Shown here: positions 1 through 10,678 of the stretch, piece by piece
Layout of the letters: every line of letters begins with the position of its first letter
Position numbering within the stretch: the first letter of the stretch is position 1
NCBI GenBank assembly: GCA_964017145.1
Contig: OZ024840.1
Span: 4,030,001-4,094,000 of the forward strand
DNA: 64,000 nucleotides
From: Agrocybe praecox
Lineage: Eukaryota; Basidiomycota; Agaricomycetes; Agaricales; Agrocybaceae
Direction of reading: 5' to 3'
Translations under genes and position numbers: made by a program
Notes under the pieces: generated by a model
Databases searched by the model: none
What the model saw: only the letters and a program-made list of their open reading frames with translations
Told to the model about the DNA's origin: nothing

Positions 1-7
1 CTACTAG

Positions 8-1399
8 ATGTCGTTGAAGCAAGCTATCGGTGACACCGAGAAGGAAATCAAGGAGAACGATCGTGCTATCGGGCACTACAATGATCTCCATGACCAGTTG
101 ACGTTAGAGGACATTGAGTGAGTCATTCTTGTTCTGTAATTGTCGATCTTGAAAATTAATGGCACCCAGTGAGGACGACGAAGAGGAGGAAGAGGCTGGC
201 CCCGCTGCTGAAGGCAGTGATCAGTCAACAGAAGAAGTGCAAGGTGAAAATGCGCCAGTGAAAATGGAAGGCGTCGAAGCCGCACCTAAACCTAAAGCCG
301 CGAAGAAAGAGACCTCTCCTCATGAACTGCATATTTACCAGACCGACGAACTTCGCAAGATGAGAAAGGACGAGCTTACAGCTGAAGTAAGTTACCTCGA
401 AGGCAAGTCAGATTCGGCCGCTTCTTCCTCTGCTTTCTGATAACCCTCTCTTTAGAACAAATCAAGAAAGCGAAACCGGACCTGTCTGTGCTTAAAGAAT
501 ACAAGCAAAGAGAGCAAGAATTCTTTAAACGTGCTAAAGATCTCGATGACATTACTGCCCAGCGAGATGCGCAGAAGGCCACGTATGATGGATTGAGGAA
601 GCAACGCCTGGATGAATTCATGGGTGGCTTCAACTTGATATCATTGAAACTGAAAGAAATGTATCAGGTCCGTAGCTATTGTTGGCTCAGTTTTGCCTTT
701 GAGCTGACGATGTACACATTTGACCGATAGATGATCACGCTTGGAGGTAATGCAGAGCTTGAGCTTGTTGACAGCTTGGATCCTTTCTCGGAAGGTATTA
801 TCTTCAGTGTCATGCCTCCCAAGAAAAGCTGGAAAAACATCTCCAATTTATCTGGAGGAGAGAAGGTACGTTGCACGTTTTTAGCTCTTAAGATTGGCGT
901 TGTCATGCTGACTCCTTTTTTAGACACTGAGCTCTCTGGCTCTGGTCTTTGCTCTTCACGTATTCAAGGTTTGATACCACCTGACTCATTCGTCGTCTTC
1001 GTAACTGATGAAGGAAACATAGCCCACTCCTCTCTACTTCATGGACGAGATCGATGCTGCTCTTGATTTCCGGAACGTCTCCATCGTGGCGAACTATATC
1101 AAAGATAGGACGAAAAATGCTCAATTTATTATTATTTCACTCCGGTACGCGCTAGTTGTTCGTCTTTGTTGATGTATGGTTACTGACCATCTAACCTTTA
1201 TTTAGGAATGATATGTTCGAATTAAGTCACCGCCTCATTGGAATCTACAAGACCTCCAACCAGACCCGAAGTGCGTCTTCATTCTTAAATGTACTCGAAA
1301 TTTAGCTCATGACTTTTCATTCTTATAGGTATCTCGATTGATAATCATGCTTTGCAGACGACGATCCCTCCTCCTGCACCTCCTGCGAACACGAATTGA
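8..1399 (+). CDS. SMC4: SMC4-type condensin ATPase, C-terminal part (5' truncated by window)
   Basis: Structural maintenance of chromosomes protein, condensin subunit that compacts mitotic chromosomes. Bases 1-7 look like an intron acceptor (an in-frame stop lies just upstream), so the first visible exon starts at 8. Exons I join: 8-117, 170-402, 456-667, 731-865, 924-968, 1023-1144, 1206-1270, 1329-1399. The product has an acidic linker, a coiled-coil end, the ABC signature LSGGEK, and the Walker B/D-loop block FMDEIDAALD followed by the H-loop region FIIISLRNDMFE. The order and the GGNAELELVDSLDPFSEGI block are characteristic of SMC4 rather than SMC1-3. The second intron (403-455) must use a GC donor to keep the frame. 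The N-terminal Walker A half lies outside the window. The SMC4 assignment is by recognition of family motifs and is confident. Confidence 0.93.
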
Positions 1400-1601
1400 C
1401 GCGGATTTTACATCATGAGCATTTTCTTTCCTCTTTTCACTTCTAGCACTTGCATTCCTCCAACATACCTCCAAACAGGTCGATGTAGTCTTTCGTGTAT
1501 ATTTTACTACTTAAATTATGGATCATGATGCATTGATGCATTAATCTTTTGATATTGCGCGTCTGGTCAGCTAATGCCCCCCTTGAAAAAATTTATATGT
1601 A
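1400..1601. other. 3' flank of SMC4 gene
   Basis: About 200 bases between the SMC4 stop and the transposon. No gene is seen; it presumably holds the SMC4 3' untranslated region. The TA at 1600-1601 is the left target-site duplication of the adjacent element. Confidence 0.5.
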
Positions 1602-1928
1602 CAGTTGTCTCCCTCTTAACCCATACCCCTCATAACCCATAACCCCTTCTAACCCATACTTTTTTCGATCCACCAAGTTGGTTCGCAGGGAAAACCGACC
1701 CATAACCCATAAACCCCTCATAACCTATAACCCATACCCCTTTTGGAAAAAAACCCATAGGTTTTGCCCTAAAAACTACCGTATTTATGCTACATGAGGA
1801 ACATTTAGGATGAATCTAACATGAAATTGTGTCATGAAACACCTTTTTTAAGCTAGTTTATATGATCAAATGAAAGAAAAATACTGGTCCAGATGCCCAA
1901 ACACCTTCAACATAGGGCACACATCTTT

Positions 1929-2009
1929 CTGCGAGAACACTTGCGAGATTTGCGAGACACTTGCGAGCCATCTGCGAGAATTTGCGCGACCCTTGCGAGC
2001 CATCTGCGT
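1929..2009. repeat. GCGAG repeat cluster 1
   Basis: Imperfect short tandem copies of a TTGCGAGA/C-like unit at irregular spacing of about 9-15 bases, inside the transposon. It is one of three such clusters there. Confidence 0.7.
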
Positions 2010-2512
2010 GAACATTGGATTAAGCTGTCGAAGCAGGAGGGAGTTCGACTCTCTCTAGGTGCAAATCTTTTTGATTGTGCCGGATTTTAATGTATGCGTC
2101 TGGAATATAATCTAAGGAATCCTGTCTATGGGTTCTATTCTCTCCGGAGGCACATTGCCTACAATCATTATAGTCATTTTTTGGAATATTTCTTATACTA
2201 ACTTGCGCGGTGTACATACAAAGTAAATTATATAGCTTTTATGATTGATAAAGCGAATGAGAAGAGTCAGATTTTTTGTGCAACAGTGGGCGCTTCCAGG
2301 AGGCATATAAAACAATGTTCACAAGGAGATACAGACACGTTAAGGACAAGTCAAGGACAGAATAATTCTATTAAAAACTTGAAAAACTTGATATGAAGGT
2401 ACAATGATTTTAAGAAATACTTTGGAAATACTTTCATTCAAATACAACCTCAAGGTCTCGAGCTCGAGCTCGAGCTTTGAAGTTACATGCATCTGCAAGG
2501 AGTTCATGAGGC

Positions 2513-2640
2513 TCGCGGGAATTTGCGAGCACCTGAGAACATTTGCGAGAGCTTGCGCGACACTTGCGAGAACCTGCGAGACACTTGCCGACAACTTGCG
2601 AGACGGTTGTGAGACGGTTGCGAGACGGTTGTGAGCATGT
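2513..2640. repeat. GCGAG repeat cluster 2
   Basis: The longest cluster of the TTGCGAG-like unit. It ends in a regular GAGACGGTTG(C/T) series (about 10-base period) near 2600-2635. A short (GAGCTC)n palindromic run lies just before it at about 2458-2475. Confidence 0.7.
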
Positions 2641-2997
2641 GTGGACATGTTCTCAATAAACATCACTATGGCTGGAAATTAAATGGCTCTGTTTCGCTAA
2701 TAACTTATGTTGTATACTGCCAAATGAGTGCCAAGTCAGTATAGGCATTCATGATACCTTTTTCGATTAAAATCACACCGGGCCGCGACAATTGATCTGT
2801 ATATGTCCCATTTCTAACACAAAGGGGGCGCACAAACTGCACCAGCCATCCATGTGGCACAAAAACTCATAATTGTATTCTTCTAATACTACTGACTACG
2901 TATAAATTAATTTACAGTGGAAAATGTAAAGGAGGACGTGGTTAAATGAACATGAATACGTCTAGCATACATTTTTAAACTCCGACAAGTGCACGAA

Positions 2998-3064
2998 TCT
3001 GCGAGCACTTGCGAGCAACTTGCGAGATATGCGCTCTCGCAAGCTCGCAAGGGGTCTCGCAGAT
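2998..3064. repeat. GCGAG repeat cluster 3, changing orientation
   Basis: TTGCGAG copies on the plus strand are followed by reverse-oriented CTCGCAAG copies from about 3035. The cluster therefore forms a potential hairpin inside the transposon. Confidence 0.65.
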
Positions 3065-3346
3065 TTCTCTTTGCCCCTTCATCATGCGTGAGAACATTCA
3101 ATTCAAGGATCAAGACGACGTCGGCAACACTTTTATTAGCATAAGCATATATGGTTCATATTGTAATAAAAATACAAATTTCCGGCCATTAACCATTCAT
3201 TTATGACTAACTGTAACATGCTAAAGATTTGTTTTCTCTCGATTTTTATGTTTCTATTTTTAGCATATCCCTCATACCCCATGACCCCTCATAATCCATA
3301 CTTTCGGCCGTCCACCGACAAGTATGGGTTATGAGGGAGACAACTG

Positions 3347-3759
3347 TATACTTCTTGGCGACCAGGAGGTTTCCAAGAAATAGTTCCCACGATTTTAAAT
3401 GCTGCGAGGAATTTGGACGCATCGAATTGAACCATTCCCCACCCATGTCAAATACATGTGTAAAGGATCTCATAATTTCCTGTGCTCTTGTCTATTCATC
3501 AAAGAAGCCGCAGTAAAGAATCACTAACCGACATTGTCGGCATCATGAACCTGCTGATCACGGCGTTCGAGGCCATTGCGAAGATACACAGTGGACTGAA
3601 ACATATATATTAGCATCTATGTATCGAGCCAACAACATAGTTTCGGAGCACCTTGTGGGATCTCGTAAGTACGTTATTTGACTGCGGTTCGTCCATTGAA
3701 AATCCCTCAAGCACGTATAGGCTCGAGTCTTTCCCCATCCCACTCTTTGCAGCAGCTCA
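3347..3759. other. Upstream region of first ABC transporter
   Basis: About 410 bases between the transposon and the start codon of the first ABCA gene. No gene is seen; it must hold the promoter, now bounded upstream by the transposon. Confidence 0.5.
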
Positions 3760-6700
3760 ATGCCATCTGCGTTCTGGAGGCAGTTTACTGCTTTGTCCAG
3801 CAAAAACTTGGTCATAGCTCAGCGACATTGGCTGGTAAGCTTTGGGATTATTTCTTCGAACTTTGAATCGCTTACGATTGCGAGGTATGAAGCTAAACCT
3901 TTTAAGATGCTTGGTTTTACCAATTGCCTATGGAATATTTCTCGCTTTTGCTCCGACATTCTTTACAACACCAAATGAAGTGAGTGACTGGTCCAAATTC
4001 CTAGCCCCGTTAAAGTCGTTAAGAGTGTTCAGACGGGAATTGGCAGTGCCATTCCTATCTTTTTTCTCAAAGACCATTATAATGGCAAAAACCCACTCGT
4101 CTGGGTGGACAACTCCGGGGGTACCGGATATCTCAATGCATCGGATATTATGGACCACGTTATGGCCAACTTTACAGAGAAACAACGCTCCGGGGTGGTA
4201 CAAGCTAAAAATACAGACGATATGCTGAGCAAGTGCCTCGCCAATTTCAACGATGCATCCCCTTGCTTTATAGCCATTTCCTTTGATAAAATACCCCAGG
4301 CATCGACAACGGATACAAGCTCATTTAACTACACGATTACAGCAGACTCCGGTGCATATCGTATTGGTGTTACGAAGCACGATAGCGACTTCGAGACCAA
4401 AGTTATACCGACGCAATGGGCTATTGACGCGGTGAGTAGACATTGAAGCTTAGTATACCCCCGTGCTAATGGTATTTTCCGAAGGCGATCATAGAACTTA
4501 CTGCCGGAAAACAAACGCCGCAGATCTTGGAGATGCCATATACTCATTTCACTAGCGACAATACGCAGGACACCAGTAGACTGTGTAAGTTCCATGTTCC
4601 CTTTGAATGGCAAGTCATCTTAAATATCATCCTATCCCAGTTTTCCTAGGTATCATAAGTACATTTGGTGGTGTTACGTTGTGAGTTGCTTCTTAGTGGT
4701 AGTCTATGGGTTTTTAACACCGCAATGCAGCCTCCTCGCACTTATTGGAATCACATACCAGGTAAGTGAGCTTCTGCGATTCGTATCAATCAAGGACGTT
4801 GTAAATCAAGTGTTTTATTCTAGCTAGGCGGAGGACTTGCTTTGGAGCGCGCCACTCTTTTGACGTCGCATATGCAGGCAATGGGCGCCCTGGACTCTGC
4901 GAGAATTTTGTGGGTAATGCTACCAGTACTAGAGGCATTGAGCTGAATGTTACTCCAAAATAGGTCATGGTATTCATCTATGGTAGCGTTGTACCTCCCA
5001 ACATGGATTATTTTGGGTGGCCTATGGAAAGCAACCCTTTTCGTCGAGACAAGCGCTGGAATTGTGATTCTAACAAACATTCTAGGCGGCCTCGGACTAG
5101 CTAGCTGGTCTTGCATTATCTCAGTTCCATTCAACAAGAGCCCTCAACTCGCGGCTGTTGTTTCGACCGGTGTAGCGATTGTCTTGGGTGTTATACCTTT
5201 GATGATAGATGAAACGTCTAACACAATCGCACCGCCTGTCCTATCCTTCTTCTTCCCTTCGATGTTTTATGTTTTCATGTTGAAGGACATCTCTGGCTTC
5301 GAGTTATCACTTCTTCCTGCCAATCTATCTGAAAGGGACCCTACGTATAATTTCGCGGCCACCCCTATGATTATCGCTGCTTCGGTATGCCATCCCCCGC
5401 CTACATTGACTGCGTATTCATCATAATTAATCAGGTCGGAATCATATTTTGGCCAATATTTGCCGTCTACCTGGAGCGCTGGATGTACGGTGTGTCTAAT
5501 CCCTCCAATGCGGGATGGCGGAAGAAGGCTCCGAGCGTAACTGGAATTTCGACTTCTGACAATATCACGATTACCTTGCGTAATGTCCAAAAGACATTCA
5601 ATCCGTCTATGTTTCGACGCAAGTCACGGAATGTCGTTGCCATTGCGGACCTCACTCTGGATATCCCGTCATACGGTATATTCGTATTACTTGGTGCAAA
5701 CGGGTGTGTTCGAGTTTAAGTGATGTTTGACCATGATCTGAGCCGACTGACATCATACATGTCCTAGCGCTGGAAAATCGACAACGCTTTCGATTCTAGG
5801 AGGACTTACGAAACCGTCAAGCGGCTCCGTCACATTTTCTGGAAACACATCGCGACCTCCTCGAGGAGCAATTGGTATCGTTCCCCAGAAGAACGTTTTA
5901 TTCTCGGAGCTTTCTTGCCTACAGACCCTGCGCGTATGGAATGCTATCAAGGCAGACGGATATCAATCAGAGGAAGAGTTGGAGCAGTTAATCCGCGACT
6001 GCGATTTGCAGTCGAAAATGCACGAACCTTCTGGGACTCTCTCAGGTGGACAGAAGAGGAAACTCCAACTAGCTATTGGCCTGGTAGGTGGTTCGAAAAG
6101 TGAGTGATCCAATCATCGTCTACGCCGAGTCAATATTAATTGGTCATGGTTACATCTCTTAAGTTATTCTTGTTGATGAATGTACTTCTGGTGTCGATCC
6201 TCTCAGTAGACGTGCTCTTTGGAGGACCCTGACTGCATACCGAGAAGAACGCACCATTATCCTTACCACTCATGTCAGTTATTTTTCCAATAATGCCAAC
6301 ATGTACTTATTTTATGAGCTATAGTTCTTGGATGAAGCAGACTTTCTTGCTGACCGTATCGCCGTCCTCGCTGCTCCTGGGAAACTCATTGCTTCAGATA
6401 CTCCTGTTGCGCTGAAATCGTCTATGGGTGGGGGTTATTCTATCGTAGTCAAGATTCAAGATGAGAACTCCACCCAACTTCTCACTGCGATTCAAACAGT
6501 CGCGCCCGATACAGTTATGACGTTCCTTGATACAGACTCGTTCAGTTATCATCTGAAGACGAAAGATACATCCGTTACGGCAGCTGCAGTGCGGCTTGTA
6601 GAAAATTCAAAAGTTGCATATGGTATTGCATCTTACGATGTGGCAGGTACGACGATTGAAGACATTTTCCTGGATTTAGTAGCGCAAGACGAGGTTGGTG

Positions 6701-9631
6701 AACCAGCTCCACAAGTGCTCGAGGCCCTGGAATCAACCCCAATGCCGATCCTCCCAGCTAAAGGATCAGGTCTTGTATTGTCAAATGGGCAAGTGCGATC
6801 ACCACTAGCACAGGCTCTGACGATCTTCCATAAGCGTTGCCTCATCGCGCGACGAAGCTGGCTCCCCCCACTCCTCGCGTTGGCCGTTGGTATATCCGGG
6901 GCATGGTGGCCCATAAGATTCGTGACTGGGGATGTAGCTTCTTGCGCGCATCTTCCCCCGCAATCAGATATATCCTTCGCAACTTACCCTCCATTCCTTA
7001 ACAACGGCACAATCCCTGTCAGCCCTCCTAGCCTCATTGGCCAAATTAACGCGAGTCTTCCGGAATTGTTTGTGGACCCTGTTCTCAGATTCACAAGCGA
7101 TGGCTCAAGTCTCCATCGAGGACCTTTTGACCCCTTCTTTTCCGTCGTGGATAAAGAGTCTTTAATTGACTTGGTCAATCAAAACTATCATAACTTCACT
7201 CTGGACGCCGCTCTCTTCATGGATTTTGACAAGAACGACTTTCTCATTGCCTACAACGTGGACCCAACCTCAATGATATATTTCTCCGTAGCCTCGAATA
7301 TGTTCTTTGCTCGTGCGCTGAATGAGTCCAGTAGTGTGACGACGGGCGCGAGGAAGATTGTCGTTACTTTCCAGAACTTCCCTTCTGTGACTGACCAGTC
7401 TTTGGTCAGTATGCAGTGGTTGGCTATTTTTGGCGCTGCGATGGTGAGTTGTTACATTTTGCTAATTTATTATCGTTATCCCTGAATATACTATGTTCAG
7501 GTCGTATACCCTGCGTTCTTTGCACTGTACGTATCGAAGGAAAGACATTCATCTGTACAAGCTATGCAGTTATCCAATGGGCTGTCGAATCCACTGGGAC
7601 TCTGGCTTGGACACCTATTGTTTGACTCTATATTCACAGTAATCATTGCTACGGTCATTGCGATTTTATATGGCGTAGTTCGTCACAAGTTCCAGGGAAT
7701 AGGTTACCTGGTAAGGATTCTAATGCCTATTCGGCGGTGCTTGTTCTGACCGTGTCTTTTCGTCCTACTTTTAGTGGTTCATAATCTGTCTGTATGGGTT
7801 CGCGTCTACGTTGTACGCGTACATTATAGCCATCATCATGAAATCGCCACTCGGAGGCTTTGCACTTGTTGTGGTTTCGCAGTTCTTTATATATCTGGTC
7901 AGTTCATTTCTATGTATCCTGCTTATAACATTGCTTATCTCATTGTATACGCTTTGTACAGCTCTATCTAACGGGATACATTGTCACCTTTTTTATCGGC
8001 AACCCTCAAACAATTCAACAAACATTCACGGTCATTCACTTTACTACAGCCCTTGTCGCGCCCATCATCAGTCTGGTAAGACACCCCTTTACGCGCCCGC
8101 GTTCACAGGTAACTTAACTTTCGCATAATTAGGTGCGGGCGGCCATGGTGTCCGTGAATCAATTCTCCCTAGCATGTAACGGGGAGCACGTTGCTTCCGG
8201 GACCGCTCTTGGAAGTATCACTCGTCTTGGAGGGCCAATTTTATACCTCATTATGTGGATTCTGGTGCTGCTGGCTGTCCTTGCGCAGGTCGATGCGGGG
8301 TCTATCCGCCTTCCATGGTCAAAACCTAAGCAAAACCAGGTGACGGAAGAGAAGAACGGTCTGCCGTCCGAGTTCGTCAACGAAGATGTGTCTACGGAGG
8401 TTAAGCAAGCTTTATCTTTCTCGAACGCGGATCCTCTACGTGTTTTGAATATCTCCAAGTCCTTTGGGAAAAATAAAGTTGTCGACGACATTACATTTAC
8501 GATCCCTAGCAATTCGCTCTTCGTTATGTTAGGGCCTAACGGCGCTGGAAAGACCACAACACTTGACCTAATTCGTAAGTTGCGCTTTCTCTCAATCCCG
8601 ACACAGCCCCTCATCCAAAATATTGGCATTAGGTGGCAGCTTAAAACCCGATACCGGAGACGTACTTGTCAAAGGCATTTCTACCCGTACGAATGTTAAG
8701 GAAGCCCGTTTGTCATTTGGCGTGTGCCCTCAATTCACAGCTATGGATGCACATCTGACCGTCAAAGAGCACCTGTACATATATGGCAGATTGAGAGGCC
8801 TCCCGCATGGCGAATTGGACGCCAACATCGTTTCGGTCATGCGAAGCACTGGTTTAGATGTCTATTCTGATCGGTTGGCGACGAAACTTTCCGGTGGTAA
8901 CCAAAGAAAACTTGCTTTAGCGATCGCGCTGGTTGGTATGTGCTTACCTTTATGAGTTGTCGGTGATATGTAACTCACTAATAATATCAGGCAATCCTTC
9001 TGTAATCCTTGTCGATGAGTATTCGACGGGCATCGACGCAAAGATGAAGCGTGAGCTTTGGGAAGTACTTAAACAAGCTACAAAAAATAAGGCTGTGCTT
9101 TTGACCACTCGTGAGTGTACATGACATGAAATCAAATAGGATTTGGATGGCTGACTGTGTACTCGAAAAGATTCAATGGAAGAAGCTTCTTATCTTGCAA
9201 CCAAGGTTGGAATCATCTCAAAACGGATGCTAGGTGTGTTTTCGAATCTTTCTCTACTTTCAATCCAGCGTCTGACGGAGTGATTCCAAATGACAGCAAT
9301 CGGAACACCTGCTGAGCTCGAATCCCGCCATGAATCGTACGAAGTGCACTTTTCTTGCCAGACTCGGGACGAGCTAGTCAAGGTTAGAAAAGTAATGGCA
9401 AATATCCCAGGCGCGCGAATGGTCGACGACGTGGCCACCCGCTTTGAGATTCCTATACACACACCTTCAGACGCACCATTGGAACAAGGTGCAGTGACGT
9501 CTGTCGCGAGTATTTTTGAGACCCTTTCAAAGGAGGGCAGGGATATCCCCCAGTTTACGGTCGGAAAGTCGAGTTTGGAAACGGCATTTATAAGAATTAT
9601 TAATGAGGATTCTACCTCGCGGAAATTGTAG
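3760..9631 (+). CDS. ABCA-type full-size ABC transporter, copy 1
   Basis: Full-length ABC transporter in TMD1-NBD1-TMD2-NBD2 order, of the A subfamily (lipid or amphiphile transporters, probably in an internal membrane). About 20 exons split by short introns; first exon 3760-3834 begins MPSAFWRQF, later exons end at the stop at 9629-9631. NBD1: Walker A GANGAGKST (the codons span the intron near 5705-5767), signature LSGGQKRKL, Walker [12 protein letters not shown]-loop TTH before an intron. The large luminal loop of TMD2 with N-glycosylation sequons lies at about 6930-7440. NBD2: GPNGAGKTT (near 8535), signature LSGGNQRKL, Walker [13 protein letters not shown], then THSMEEA split by an intron. 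About 1,650 residues. All catalytic motifs are intact. The ABCA-specific regulatory segment follows each NBD. Substrate cannot be told. It is more divergent from copies 2 and 3 than they are from each other. Confidence 0.9.
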
Positions 9632-10678
9632 GCTATGACATGAAAAAAGGTGCTTGTATCATATATCCACATACGCATATTAATTATTTTAGTGCTTTAT
9701 GATACCCTTTTGCTTGCACTCTATATTTCTTCGCCTTTACTTGTCTTTTATGTAAAGAAGTCTGGCTCAGTGTCAAGAAAATTACATGTCGTACTGGGGT
9801 CTAAACCTCAGGTGCAATAGTCAATTGCCCTTCAGTCGTGCGCCGCCAGTATAGTACGTGCTGACACTGCTGAGAATGTTTTGTTTATCGCTGTTAGTAC
9901 TCCCTGAATCGCTTCCTTAAACCTTTGAATTCGAAACCTTTCCTGAACTCTCATCAAATACTGGCTTTCAGTACCGCAGTTCAACGTTCAACGTTCAATG
10001 ATAACCTTGCATCGCAAACCGATTTTGAAGATAACATTTGGCATCCGCTTAAAACGACGTGATCAGTGTATCTCCATGCTAAAGGATTTCTTAGCTTCCT
10101 GGCAACTTCCTGGTCAGAAACTCTGGGATCAATATTGCTCTCAATTGCACGCGGACCTTGGCATCGAATAAGAGAAGCCAACGTAGTAGATTGAGCTCCA
10201 TGTCCAACCTGTTAGTGAGTTATATGTATGAGGTTCCAGGGTGTACGGGGTTGGCTTTTTTGACCCCGATGCAGAGCAACGGACTACACACCCGTGCTCG
10301 CTGATGGGCGCCAAGGCGCCTAGTGTCCATATTTGTTTTATTTGCCTGCCGAGTTTCCTCCGTTCCTCCTAAAATGTCATATTTCACCCAGAATTCATCC
10401 TGATACGGTCTCAAACGTGTGAAATGATGGTGCCGGCGTGGCTGTACTCTTGTTCCTGAAGTCTGTATGTTTTTATAGGTGCTGCGCCCAGCCGATCCCG
10501 CTGGCTTGTCAGAGCATGCGATCTCGCTCAGCAGCTAGCTTTGCAAAATTAGAATATCTTTCTCATGCTGCCTTGAGGTTTCTGCCACTCTTGACCTTTA
10601 CCTCCTCGACGACCGCTCTTTTTCTTCGTTTACCTTGCTATGAGAATTCACAGTGCTTGACAGCCCATCACAATATCC
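9632..10678. other. Intergenic region between ABCA copies 1 and 2
   Basis: About 1 kb with no ORF I can support. It should contain the terminator of copy 1 and the promoter of copy 2. A short direct repeat of CAACGTT units lies near 9978-9998, and a similar CGTTGAA series occurs at about 21380-21397. Confidence 0.4.

Larger units (their letters stand above)
1602..3346. mobile_element. Non-autonomous DNA transposon (Tc1/mariner- or pogo-like) with TIRs
   Basis: The left end reads CAGTTGTCTCCCTCTTAACC and the reverse complement of the right end reads CAGTTGTCTCCCTCATAACC. About 25 of the first 26 bases match. Both ends are flanked by TA (1600-1601 and 3347-3348), the target duplication of the Tc1/mariner/pogo group, and the termini begin with CAG as is common there. 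Just inside the ends are short imperfect CCCATAACCCC-type runs. No ORF resembling a transposase is present in the 1745 bp interior, so the element would depend on a transposase elsewhere. The interior carries three clusters of a GCGAG-containing repeat. The family assignment is inferred from the ends only. Confidence 0.8.

Noticed and set aside
1612..1745. Telomere-like or subtelomeric repeat array (CCCATAACCCC runs)
   Set aside because: The runs are short, imperfect and located just inside the ends of a TA-flanked transposon, with normal genes on both sides.
2340..2666. ORFs inside the first transposon
   Set aside because: Translations of GCGAG repeat clusters on both strands; not transposase-like.
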